From CADEDH01 sp039029735 (GTDB lineage: Bacteria; Actinomycetota; Acidimicrobiia; Acidimicrobiales; SZUA-35), in assembly GCA_039029735.1 (NCBI GenBank), contig JBCCFL010000008.1, positions 62,001-126,000 on the forward strand: 64,000 nt of DNA, given 5' to 3'. Below, one piece after another: positions 49,652 through 58,101 of the stretch. The notes under the pieces were generated by a model. The model searched no databases. It was not told where the DNA came from and was given only the letters and a program-made list of their open reading frames with translations. A program made the translations under genes and the position numbers. The stretch's first letter is position 1; every line of letters begins with the position of its first letter.

Positions 49652-51273
49652 GTCACGTCGGCCATCAGGATCGGCGGGTTGTGGTAGTGGGTGATGCTGG
49701 GCGCCGGGCCCACCACGTCTTCGGCCATCTCGAGCGCATCCTGCAGCGTGGACGCCGGCTTGAAGCCGAGGCGGCGCACGGCCTTGGGATCGCCGCCGAC
49801 GATGATCACCTGACCGAGGTGCTGCATGGCGTGGCAGCCCCAGTACCACATGTAGAACGGGTGCACGCCGTGGTAGGCGTAGCTCGTGCGGTAGAGGTGG
49901 CGGTACCACTCGTCCTCGGCGTACTGCTTCTCGTACTTCTGCTCGATCTCCACCGGGTCGGTGGTCTCGGCCAGCACCTGCTCGAAGAAGTCGATGTAGC
50001 TCGGGTGGTGCACCGGGTGGAAGTCCCACGGCGTTGGGTGGCTCATGATGAGCACGCCACCTTCACGCACGAGGGGCTTGCCCTTGTAGAGATTGAAGAA
50101 GTACCCGAGGCCCTGCACCATCACCAGGATCGGGTTCATGATCGAATCGACGTTGTACGGGCTCAGATACGGGATGCCCATCGTCAAGATGTCGGTCTGG
50201 CCTTGCACCGGCACGAGGTGCTGCTTGTAGACCATCTCGGTGGTGCGGCGGTGCACCGCTTCGACCTCGCCAGCCTGCACCGAGGTGAGTTCGTAGGGGG
50301 CCCGCCACGAGTGGAACACCCGACGGCGGTTGGCCGGCGACATGGCGTTGAGCCCGGCATTCATCGCCGTGAATGAGGCCCGGTCGCGCATCGACCACTC
50401 CCACTCCCGCTTCTGGAGCATGGACATGGGGCCGTCGTAGCCGAAGGTGTTGGTGTTGATCGTGGTCTCGATCTGGAAGATCCGAGGCCCGTGGTTCTTG
50501 ATGATGTCGCCCTGGCGCCAGTTGGAGCGGTGCAGCTCGGACGCCTCCTGATCCATGAATGACCGGGAGTGGCGCATCGTGTGCACGTTGTGGTGTGCCT
50601 TGACGCCTTCGTAGCCCGAAAGCCCGGTGGCGGTGCTCTTCCAGCCGCCGTCCATCGACACGATGTTGATGTTCACGTAGATCACGAGATCGGACTCGGC
50701 GGCCCGCTTCGACATCTGCACCGACTCGCCGTGATCGGTCTGACCGAGGATCACCATGCCGTCGGGGTCCTCGGCGTCGTGGTTGTAGAGCATCCCGTGC
50801 GGGGCGAACGCCTCGTACACCCGGTCGCCGACGGCGTGACGCAGCTCGCTCTCGGTCATCCGCCGGTGCAGGGCGAGAGCGGCGATGAGATGCACGTCGT
50901 CCACGCCGGCCTCGGCCGCCATGTCGAGCACCGCCTCGATGATGCGCTGGCGCACATCGGGCCGCTTCATCGGCGGGAGCGGGAGCGACACATCGTCGAA
51001 GGCGATCGTCAGCTTCATGTCCGGGCGCAGGAGCGAGGGGAGTGGATCGTCGTCGATCGGGTTGAGCAGCGCGTCGACGATGGCGCCGTCGGGGTCGTCG
51101 AGGCCGTGGAGGGGCTCGGCGGGATAGATCACCCGGCTCCGGCCGACGGGGAGCTTCTCCATCCGGAAGCCCTCGCCGTGGTGGAACAGGATCGGCGGGG
51201 TCTGCCGATCGACCTCGAGCACGAATCCGGGACGGGGGTTGTTGCGGTTCTTTTTCTTGGAAGAGGCAGCCAT
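49648..51273 (-). CDS. LarA-like (DUF2088 superfamily) protein
   Basis: This is a 541-residue protein resembling the nickel-dependent lactate racemase LarA. Recognisable parts are FDDVSLPLPPMKRPDV at about 92-107, the His in LIAALALHRRMTESEL (His136), the NHDAEDPDGMVILGQT block (His165) and LSGYEGVKAHHNVHT near 218-232. Their order is that of LarA, whose His and Lys residues bind the nickel-pincer cofactor. The C-terminal half (TWDF/HPVHHP-like, many Tyr, Trp and His) is much less familiar. LarA proper works on 2-hydroxy acids. Here it lies between a fatty acyl-CoA reductase fusion and PlsC, so the substrate could be a hydroxylated lipid intermediate. Function is inference. Confidence 0.7.
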   Translation of the reverse strand: MAASSKKKNRNNPRPGFVLEVDRQTPPILFHHGEGFRMEKLPVGRSRVIYPAEPLHGLDDPDGAIVDALLNPIDDDPLPSLLRPDMKLTIAFDDVSLPLPPMKRPDVRQRIIEAVLDMAAEAGVDDVHLIAALALHRRMTESELRHAVGDRVYEAFAPHGMLYNHDAEDPDGMVILGQTDHGESVQMSKRAAESDLVIYVNINIVSMDGGWKSTATGLSGYEGVKAHHNVHTMRHSRSFMDQEASELHRSNWRQGDIIKNHGPRIFQIETTINTNTFGYDGPMSMLQKREWEWSMRDRASFTAMNAGLNAMSPANRRRVFHSWRAPYELTSVQAGEVEAVHRRTTEMVYKQHLVPVQGQTDILTMGIPYLSPYNVDSIMNPILVMVQGLGYFFNLYKGKPLVREGGVLIMSHPTPWDFHPVHHPSYIDFFEQVLAETTDPVEIEQKYEKQYAEDEWYRHLYRTSYAYHGVHPFYMWYWGCHAMQHLGQVIIVGGDPKAVRRLGFKPASTLQDALEMAEDVVGPAPSITHYHNPPILMADVT

Positions 51274-51340
51274 GGTTCTCAGCAGTTGTCCAGGGTCAGT
51301 ACGTGACGATCGAATCGTGGTGACGGGTGCGGCGCGGCGT

Positions 51341-53677
51341 TCACTTGCGGCTCCGCCGGGGAGCGGGCATCGGGCCGAAGGGCCAGAACTTGTCGGTGCC
51401 GCCCGAGGCCTTGGCCCAGTCCTCCATCAGCCAGCCCCGCTTGATGGCGAGCGACGCCAGGCGGGTCTCGGGGTTGACCGCCACCGGGAAGCCGACGGCC
51501 TCCAGCAGCGGGAGGTCCGACGACGAGTCGGCGTAGGCCACCGACTCGCTCAGGTCGAAGTCGTTGGCGTCGGCGTAGTCGCGCAGTGCCTGCGCTCGCA
51601 CCTCGCCGGTGGGCGGCACATTGAGCAACTCGCCGGTGTAGGCGCCGTCCTCCACCGACATCTCGGCGCAGATCACGTCGTCGAACAGCGGGCCGAGTGG
51701 CTTGACCACGATGTCGAGCGCACCGGTGATGAGCAGGGTTCGGTGCCCGAGGCGACGGTGCTCGCGTACCCGGCGCAGAGCAGCGGGATAGGCCTTGGTG
51801 AGGATGTGGTCCGCCAGGAGCTCCTTGCCGAGCCTGTCCATGTCGGCCACCGACGCTCCGTCGTAGCGGCGGTAGAAATGGCGGAGGAAATCCGTACGGT
51901 CGCGGGCATCGAGCGCCAGCAGGCTCGGGATCTCCATCAGCGTCTTCGCTGTGAACCGGGCTCGATCGGCCGGGCCGAGGCGACGGGTGGCCAGCCACGA
52001 ATAGCTGAACACCACGTTCGAGGCGATGATCGTGTTTTCCAGGTCGAACGCGGCGAGCTGGCGTTCGGGGGCGAGCACCCGGCCCCGCAGGCGCTTGCTG
52101 CGGGCGTCGGGATCGCTGGCCTCGGGCTTGGTCTTCACCCGGGCGTGCTCCACGATCGACGGCAGGTGCACGTTGGAGACGTAGTGGCTCCAGTCGACAA
52201 CGGCCGGGTCGCAGCAGAAGTCGGTCTGGTCGTCGCCTTCGAGGCTCTCGTGGATGGCGAGCAGCCGGTCCACGCCGTAGAGGGCCTCGCACTCGGCGTA
52301 GGAGCCGTAGATCTTCACGTAGCCGAGCGCCCGCTCGACCTGCTCTTTCTGTTCTTCGAGCTGGGCGTTCCACAGCGCCTGGCGGCCTCGGAGGGGGAGC
52401 CGCTTGAGGGCCTTGTCGGCCCGGTCGAGGTTCTTCTGCACCCGCTCGAGCTGGCGCTCCACCGCGCCTCGGCCGGGGAACGACCACTCGGGCACCGAGA
52501 TCGGCTGGCCCTTGGCGTCATAGAGCGGGTTGGCGGTGAACCAGGCGCTGGTGAGGTCGACGAGGCGGCGGTACCGCAGCGGGTTGCGGGTGCCGGAGGC
52601 CACCTGCGTGATCTCCACCGAGCCGTCCTCGGCGGGGCCGGCGGCAGCCACGTTGATGATGGCGGCCACCACGAGATCCACCGGGATCACGTCGATGATG
52701 CCCTCGGGCACCCCTGGGAACTCCTTCAGCAGGCCGCGGGCGTAGCTGATGATGATGGGCTCCGCCATGCGAAAGCCCTTGATCCAGCCCGGAAACGGTT
52801 CGGCCCACGCCGATTCGATGATCGAGGGCCGAACGATCGACACCGGCACATCGCCCCGGGATTCGGCCAGGGCCCGCTCACCCAGCGCCTTGGTGTAGGC
52901 GTAGGCGTCGGGCCAGCCGAGCGACGCTGCCCGGGCGATGCCGGCTTCGACGAGTTGCTCGTCGACCCAGCGCTGGCGCAGCTGCTCGGTCTTGGCCGAC
53001 AACAGCGGGCTGCCGGCGGCGCCGAGCTCGTTGCGGGCGCGGGCCCGGAACTCGGCGAGGCGGTCGGCCCGGCGGGACTCGGCGTCGAAGTCGTCGCCGG
53101 TGCGGCGGGCGGCGGCCACCTCGGCCTTCCAGTCCACGTCGATGTGGAAGGGACTCTCCGACAGGAGTTCTTCGTTGGCGGCGCCCCGGCGGTTGCCGGC
53201 CACGTAGCAGGTGGACACGGCCACGAAGTGGGGGGTGACGCCGAGGTCGTGGAGGGTCTCCGCGATCCGGGTGGGGCCGAGGAGGTTCACCTCAACCGCT
53301 GAGTTGAGCGGGGCGTCGAAGCTCACGGTGGCGGCGGAGTGGATCACGATGTCGCACGAGGCCATCACCGTGCGGCCCTCGTCGTCGAGGCCGAGGCCGT
53401 CGGTGCTCACGTCGCCGGCAATCACCGTGACCCGGCGCTCCACCTCGTCCCAGAACTCGTCCTTGCCAACCGCGTTCAGATGGCGGCGGAACGCATCGTT
53501 GCGGAAGATCTCGCGCCGGGCCCGCTGGGCCGGCGTCGACCGCTTGCCGGGGCGGACGAGGAGCACGATCTCGCAGTCCGGCACGGCCCGGAGGAGCCGC
53601 TCGACGAGAGCGGTTCCGAGGAAGCCGGTGGAGCCGGTGACGGCGATGCGTTTCCCTCGGAGCTGGTCGGCAATCAT
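51341..53677 (-). CDS. Fatty acyl-CoA reductase-like SDR fused to a HAD-IB domain
   Basis: This is a 778-residue protein. Residues about 5-400 are the extended SDR of the male-sterility/fatty acyl reductase family: VTGSTGFLGTALVERLL, VIHSAATVSFDAPLNSA, FVAVSTCYVAG and the catalytic YAYTK near 260. A helical, charged link (about 400-470) leads to a HAD-IB domain from about 535. Its motif I reads AFDLENTIIASN, with Glu where the second catalytic Asp usually is; later motifs (TLLITGALDIVVKPL, YADSSSDLPLLEAVGFPVAV) are normal. The reductase would turn acyl-CoA into aldehyde or alcohol. Whether the HAD part is an active phosphatase is doubtful. It is first in the operon with LarA-like and PlsC genes. 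Confidence 0.85.
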   Translation of the reverse strand: MIADQLRGKRIAVTGSTGFLGTALVERLLRAVPDCEIVLLVRPGKRSTPAQRARREIFRNDAFRRHLNAVGKDEFWDEVERRVTVIAGDVSTDGLGLDDEGRTVMASCDIVIHSAATVSFDAPLNSAVEVNLLGPTRIAETLHDLGVTPHFVAVSTCYVAGNRRGAANEELLSESPFHIDVDWKAEVAAARRTGDDFDAESRRADRLAEFRARARNELGAAGSPLLSAKTEQLRQRWVDEQLVEAGIARAASLGWPDAYAYTKALGERALAESRGDVPVSIVRPSIIESAWAEPFPGWIKGFRMAEPIIISYARGLLKEFPGVPEGIIDVIPVDLVVAAIINVAAAGPAEDGSVEITQVASGTRNPLRYRRLVDLTSAWFTANPLYDAKGQPISVPEWSFPGRGAVERQLERVQKNLDRADKALKRLPLRGRQALWNAQLEEQKEQVERALGYVKIYGSYAECEALYGVDRLLAIHESLEGDDQTDFCCDPAVVDWSHYVSNVHLPSIVEHARVKTKPEASDPDARSKRLRGRVLAPERQLAAFDLENTIIASNVVFSYSWLATRRLGPADRARFTAKTLMEIPSLLALDARDRTDFLRHFYRRYDGASVADMDRLGKELLADHILTKAYPAALRRVREHRRLGHRTLLITGALDIVVKPLGPLFDDVICAEMSVEDGAYTGELLNVPPTGEVRAQALRDYADANDFDLSESVAYADSSSDLPLLEAVGFPVAVNPETRLASLAIKRGWLMEDWAKASGGTDKFWPFGPMPAPRRSRK

Positions 53678-53816
53678 CGTGGTCCCACGTCCCGTGTGCT
53701 GTTCACCGTGTTCTCTTCATCCCGTGTTCTGGGTGTCCGCCGGGTAGGCCCTGCGTGCGAACCGGGCTGGACTGCCCGCCCCGACCGGCAGAGTATGCCC
53801 TCTCGTGCCACTCGTC

Positions 53817-53828
53817 TACCATTTGGTA
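53817..53828. promoter_or_regulatory. TetR-type operator palindrome
   Basis: TACCA-TT-TGGTA is a 12-bp inverted repeat. It contains TACCAT (53817-53822), the likely -10 of the regulator gene, and ends just before its GTG start. It is a good candidate for autoregulation and for control of the divergent lipid operon. Confidence 0.6.
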
Positions 53829-53829
53829 A

Positions 53830-54444
53830 GTGACGGCCGAGACGACCAAGCATAGGGCGATCGAGTTGGCGACCGTCGCCTTCGCAGAGCGGGGCGTGTC
53901 GGGCACCTCCCTCGACGACCTCGCTCGGGGCCTCGGGGTCACGAAGCAGACGATTCTCTACCACTTCGGTTCCAAGGCCGGCCTCGTCGACGCCGTGTTC
54001 CGCTCGGGAGCGGTCGAGCTGCGGTCCGTGCTCGAGCAGGCGCTCGTCCAGGCCACACTCGACTCACCCGCTGGAGCGGGGTGGGAGCGCATCGAGGCCG
54101 TGGTGCGCGCCGCGTTCGCCCTCGCCGTGGATCGGCCTGAGCTGCTCGGGCTGTTGCCCGAGCTGAGCAGGCTGGGCCCGGCCCACACCGGGCCGGTGCT
54201 GGATGTGCTGGGGCCGCTGGTGGATGCGGCCGTCGCTGAGTTGGAGGTCGGCATGGACGCTGGTCGCTACCAGCGGGCCGACTCCCGCTTGGTGCTCGTG
54301 TCGGTGTACGGGGCCGTCACCGGGGTGGTCACCGAAACCGAGGTGCTGCGGGCGGTCGGGCTCGATCTCGATCTTCGGGTGGCGGCCCGGCTGCGGCGCA
54401 GCGTGCTGGCCTTCCTCCGGTCAACGCTCGTTCCCGTGGGGTAG
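53830..54444 (+). CDS. TetR-family transcriptional regulator
   Basis: This is a 204-residue protein from GTG. The N-terminal DNA-binding domain is clear: AIELATVAFAERGVSGTSLD, then LARGLGVTKQTILYHFGSKA. The remaining helices form the ligand-binding domain, with hydrophobic residues throughout. It is divergent from the acyl-CoA reductase operon across 152 bases that hold a TACCA/TGGTA palindrome next to its own start, so it very probably represses itself and perhaps the lipid operon. The effector is likely an acyl-CoA or lipid precursor, as for many TetR proteins beside lipid genes, but that is inference. Confidence 0.9.
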   Translation: MTAETTKHRAIELATVAFAERGVSGTSLDDLARGLGVTKQTILYHFGSKAGLVDAVFRSGAVELRSVLEQALVQATLDSPAGAGWERIEAVVRAAFALAVDRPELLGLLPELSRLGPAHTGPVLDVLGPLVDAAVAELEVGMDAGRYQRADSRLVLVSVYGAVTGVVTETEVLRAVGLDLDLRVAARLRRSVLAFLRSTLVPVG

Positions 54445-54468
54445 GAGTCCCCGGGGTTGCCACCCGAG

Positions 54469-54474
54469 TACCGT
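54469..54474 (+). promoter_or_regulatory. -10 element (TACCGT) of the TPM-domain gene
   Basis: The hexamer ends 7 bases before the GTG at 54482 and supports that start. Confidence 0.45.
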
Positions 54475-54481
54475 GGGCGTC

Positions 54482-56803
54482 GTGCGTGCTGGGGTGAATC
54501 TGCGGCGGTATCGGAGCCTCGTTCGGGTGGGGGTGATCGCTCCACTGCTTGCCTTGGGCACGGTGGCTGCGCTCGCTGGCCCCACAGCAGCCCAGGACAG
54601 GGCCACCGTTGGTGAGGATCCGCTCGACTGCAGCGCCACGGTGGTCGACACCGCTGGGGTGCTCGACGCCGAGGTGGTGGCCGAGGTGGCGGCCGCTGTC
54701 AGCGGAGCCAATGTGGCCGTGCGGGCCTACCCGGAGATGCCAGGAGGCAGCGAGGGCGCGGCGGTCGACGAACTGGTCGCCGCCTGTTTCACCACCGATG
54801 GTTCGCCCGATCCGCAACGGGCGTTGTTCCTACTGTCGGTCGACGACCGGCGGGCGATCGTCGACCTCGGGTCCCAGCTTCCCGGCGGCGGGTTCAGCGA
54901 CGAGCTGTTCTCGACGATGACGTCGTTCTTCGGCGACGGTGACTTCACCACCGGCGTGATCGCCGCCATCGACGAACTCGACTCCGAGATCGGGGGCGCT
55001 GTCGACGGCTCCTCGGCGTCGGCGGAGGCGGCGGAGGAGAGCGGCACTGCCGGGAGTGACGCAGCCGGGTCGGGCGACGGTGGGGCGGAGTCCGGGTCGG
55101 GCGTCGGCAACGCCGTTGGCGTCGGTGTGCTCGGGGCGCTCGGTGTCGGTGGCGGAGGCTACTGGCTTCTGCGCCGCCGCCAGGAACTGCAGAGCAGTCG
55201 CGAAGAGCTGCGCTGGGCGGTGATCGATCCCCAGGTCCGAACTGGGTCGCTGCGGGAGCAGGGTGATCGCCTGGAGCGCCAGGCCGAGGTCTGGACCCAG
55301 ACCACGGCCGGTCGAACGCTCGAAACCCTCCAGGATCTTCGCCATCGGGCCCGCTCGTTCGGGTCTGACACCGAGCGATCGGCCTCACTCGTGGTTCAGG
55401 CCACCCCAGGCGGGATCGACAACGCCTCACAGGACCAGATCGGACGGGCCCACGAGCGCCTCGCCGAGCTGCGAGCGGCGCTCGACCGCCAAGAAGATGG
55501 CCTCGACGAGCTGATGCGGTTCGGGGCGCGCCTCGATCATCTCCGGGTGGCGCTGCCGGCCAAGCGAGATCTGCTGACCTCCGAACTCGAACCGGCCCGG
55601 GCTCTTGCCGGCGAGCGTTCCGAGGCGGGGTGGAAGGTGGACGTGCCGGTGTCGGAGCTCGACGAGGTAGCGGCCACCCTCACCGGGGTCGACCTCGACG
55701 ATCTCGCCCTTGACCTGCTCGACCTGTCGGATCGGATCGAGGGGGCCGAGGCCCTGCTGTTCGCGGCTGACCACGAGCTGCAGGTGCTGCCCGACAAGCC
55801 CAAGGCAATGCAGGAGTGGCGGGAGCGTCAGGGCGAGGCCATCGAGCTGGAGGCCCGGCGGGTGGAAGAGGCTCGCGCCGCGCTGGCCGGGGTGGCGGCA
55901 GTGCACAGCCCCGACTCGTGGCACTGGGCCGAGGTGCTGCCCGACCAGGTGGACGATCATCTCCGCCGCGCGGCCGAGCTGGGAGAGGAGGCGATCTCCG
56001 TCGCCTCCCAGACCCAGGACTTCGACGCCGCCGGCGCCACCCTGGAGCGCGCCGGGCTGGAACTGATCGCCGCCGACGACGCGCTCGATCAGCTCGACGA
56101 TCTCTTCGTTGACCTGGAGCGGGCGCGTCAGGAGGCGCCAGGCATGGTGAGCGAGGCACAGCGGGTGAACGAATCGTTCGCCACCTACGTGGACACCCAC
56201 CGCGACGACCTCGAATCGTCGCTCCACACCAAGCCGGCGTTCGTGGCCGAGACCCTCGACGGGATGCGGCTGGAACTGGGCCGGAGCAGGCCCAACTACC
56301 TCCGCGTGGCCCAGGCCGTTGATCGCCTCAACCGCGAGCTCGACGAGCTGATGGCCGCGGCCCAAGAGCAGCACCAGGCGATGGAGGCGCTGCGGCGCCA
56401 GGCTGAGCGGGAGATGGCACGGGCGTGGGGTGCGATCGAGCGGACCAAGCGTTCACTCGGGTGGCAGCTCATCCCCACCCGCGAGACCCGCCTGCTCGAC
56501 GATCTCGAAGCCCAGCTCTTGGATCCACCGGTGGACGCAGCCGAGCGGTTGGCCATGGCCCGTGAGGTGGCCGCCCAGGCCCTCACTGTGCAGGAACTGG
56601 TGATCGCCCGGCGCCGACGCAGCGGCCACTGGGTGGTGGTCGGAGGCGGCAGCGGCTGGGGTGGCAGCGGCGGCGGCAGCACCTGGGGCAGCGGAGGCTC
56701 CGGGGGTGGAGGAAGCTTCGGTGGCGGCGGAGGAGGCATCTCCTTCGGCGGCGGTGGCGGCGGTATCTCTTTCGGCGGCGGCCGCAGCGGCGGCGGCTGG
56801 TAG
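54482..56803 (+). CDS. TPM-domain membrane protein with long coiled-coil and Gly-rich tail
   Basis: This is a 773-residue protein. A signal peptide ends near GPTAAQ (residue 37). Residues about 45-170 form a TPM (YgcG-like) domain: VVDTAGVLDAEVVAEVAAAV, FLLSVDDRRAIVDLGSQL and FFGDGDFTTGVIAAI. A Ser/Gly/Glu linker and a membrane helix at about 208-230 follow. The next 480 residues are charged helices with heptad character, probably a coiled coil inside the cell. The last 60 residues are Gly/Ser repeats with Trp and Phe. This layout is typical of actinobacterial TPM proteins, whose role in membrane-protein assembly or envelope stress is unclear. It follows the TetR gene but has its own -10 element. 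Confidence 0.8.
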   Translation: MRAGVNLRRYRSLVRVGVIAPLLALGTVAALAGPTAAQDRATVGEDPLDCSATVVDTAGVLDAEVVAEVAAAVSGANVAVRAYPEMPGGSEGAAVDELVAACFTTDGSPDPQRALFLLSVDDRRAIVDLGSQLPGGGFSDELFSTMTSFFGDGDFTTGVIAAIDELDSEIGGAVDGSSASAEAAEESGTAGSDAAGSGDGGAESGSGVGNAVGVGVLGALGVGGGGYWLLRRRQELQSSREELRWAVIDPQVRTGSLREQGDRLERQAEVWTQTTAGRTLETLQDLRHRARSFGSDTERSASLVVQATPGGIDNASQDQIGRAHERLAELRAALDRQEDGLDELMRFGARLDHLRVALPAKRDLLTSELEPARALAGERSEAGWKVDVPVSELDEVAATLTGVDLDDLALDLLDLSDRIEGAEALLFAADHELQVLPDKPKAMQEWRERQGEAIELEARRVEEARAALAGVAAVHSPDSWHWAEVLPDQVDDHLRRAAELGEEAISVASQTQDFDAAGATLERAGLELIAADDALDQLDDLFVDLERARQEAPGMVSEAQRVNESFATYVDTHRDDLESSLHTKPAFVAETLDGMRLELGRSRPNYLRVAQAVDRLNRELDELMAAAQEQHQAMEALRRQAEREMARAWGAIERTKRSLGWQLIPTRETRLLDDLEAQLLDPPVDAAERLAMAREVAAQALTVQELVIARRRRSGHWVVVGGGSGWGGSGGGSTWGSGGSGGGGSFGGGGGGISFGGGGGGISFGGGRSGGGW

Positions 56804-56829
56804 CCGCGCCGCTGGTAGCTGAGCCTCTC

Positions 56830-56875
56830 GTAGCTCCGCCCGATATCGGAGCCTGGTAGCTCCGCCAGATACCGG
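56830..56875. repeat. Pair of 20-bp direct repeats between the TPM gene and ddl
   Basis: Two 20-bp copies (56830-56849 and 56856-56875) match at 18 positions and begin GTAGCTCCGCC. They lie in the 94-base gap between two convergent genes. No protein or terminator is evident. Confidence 0.6.
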
Positions 56876-56897
56876 GTGGCCGCCTGCGGGGTAGGGG

Positions 56898-58052
56898 TCA
56901 GCTCCGGTCGGTGGTGCGCTTGGCCGAGCGGCGGTCGTGGCGCTCGATGGCGAGGTCGACGAGCCGGTCGATCAGGTCGCCATAGGCGAGGCCCGACGCC
57001 TCCCACAGCTTCGGGTACATCGAGATCGGGGTGAACCCGGGGATCGTGTTGAGCTCGTTGAGGAGGGGGCCGCGGCCGCCGTCCTCGTAGAGGAAGTCGG
57101 CCCGGGCCATGCCTTCCACCCGCAGCGCCCGGTAGGCCTCCACGGCCCGACTCTGCAGATCGGCGGCCACCTCGGGCGGCAACTCGGCGGGGATGATCAG
57201 CTCGGCTGAGCCGGTGAGGTACTTGTCCTCGTAGTCGTAGAAGTCGGCCCCGGGCACGATCTCGCCAGGCACCGACACCATCACCTCGTCGTTGCCCATC
57301 ACCGACAGCTCGATCTCGCGGGCCACGACGGCCTCTTCGACCACCAGCATCTCGTCGTAGCGGAGTGCCTTGTGCAGCGCCGCCAAGACCTCGTCGGTGG
57401 TGGACGCCTTCGACACGCCGACCGACGAGCCCATGTTCGCCGGCTTCACGAAGCACGGCAGGCCGAGCGAGTCGACGATCCTGGTCACCACGGCGCCGGG
57501 GTCGTCGGCCACGTCGCGTTCGGGCACGCCGAGCCAGCGGGTCTGGGCGATGCCGTGGGCGTCGAGCACGGTTTTGGCCATCGCCTTGTCCATGGCGACT
57601 GCCGACCCGAGCACACCGGCGCCGACATAGGCCACGTCCGACAGTTCGAGCAGGCCCTGCACGGTGCCGTCCTCACCCATGGGCCCGTGCAGTAGCGGAA
57701 GCACCACGGTGCGCATCGCGGCCGTGTCGCCGGCCGGTCTGGCGGCGGAGGCGGGGGCCGCGACGGGCATGACCTCGGCTGACAGCTCGATGCGGGGGCC
57801 TTCGGGAACAAGTGGGGCCAGCTCGCCGGAGGGATCAGGCCGCTGGCCGGCTTCGAGCAGCGCCTGGGCCTTCTCGGCCCGCACCATCTCACCGGACCGG
57901 GTGACGCCGATGGCCTCGATCACGTAGCGATCGGGGTCGACCGCGGCGAGCACGTGGGCGGCCGAGGTGCACGACACGTCGTGTTCGGCCGACTGGCCAC
58001 CGAACAACACGATCAGGCGGATGGGTTCGTGACCGGGCTGAGGCTGCGACAC
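56898..58052 (-). CDS. ddl: D-alanine--D-alanine ligase
   Basis: This 384-residue cytoplasmic ATP-grasp enzyme makes the D-Ala-D-Ala dipeptide for peptidoglycan. Motifs are typical: VLFGGQSAEHDVSCTSA at the N-terminus, PLLHGPMGEDGTVQGLLEL, the ATP loop VKPANMGSSVGVSKA, and ELNTIPGFTPISMYPKLW near the C-terminus with the metal-binding Glu and Asn. The protein starts at GTG 58052 with TACCCT ending 7 bases upstream. It is divergent from murF across only 49 bases. Together they form the pair that makes and then attaches D-Ala-D-Ala, so shared control is likely. Confidence 0.95.
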   Translation of the reverse strand: MSQPQPGHEPIRLIVLFGGQSAEHDVSCTSAAHVLAAVDPDRYVIEAIGVTRSGEMVRAEKAQALLEAGQRPDPSGELAPLVPEGPRIELSAEVMPVAAPASAARPAGDTAAMRTVVLPLLHGPMGEDGTVQGLLELSDVAYVGAGVLGSAVAMDKAMAKTVLDAHGIAQTRWLGVPERDVADDPGAVVTRIVDSLGLPCFVKPANMGSSVGVSKASTTDEVLAALHKALRYDEMLVVEEAVVAREIELSVMGNDEVMVSVPGEIVPGADFYDYEDKYLTGSAELIIPAELPPEVAADLQSRAVEAYRALRVEGMARADFLYEDGGRGPLLNELNTIPGFTPISMYPKLWEASGLAYGDLIDRLVDLAIERHDRRSAKRTTDRS

Positions 58053-58059
58053 GGCGTGA

Positions 58060-58065
58060 AGGGTA
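58060..58065 (-). promoter_or_regulatory. -10 element (TACCCT) of ddl
   Basis: The hexamer on the minus strand ends 7 bases before the GTG at 58052. The matching element for murF lies 25 bases away on the other strand. Confidence 0.5.
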
Positions 58066-58089
58066 GTCGCACCGTCGCGGTGTTTCGGC

Positions 58090-58095
58090 TACAAC
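58090..58095 (+). promoter_or_regulatory. -10 element (TACAAC) of murF
   Basis: The hexamer ends 6 bases before the GTG at 58102, giving a leaderless murF-menA transcript. Confidence 0.45.
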
Positions 58096-58101
58096 CGGAG
58101 G

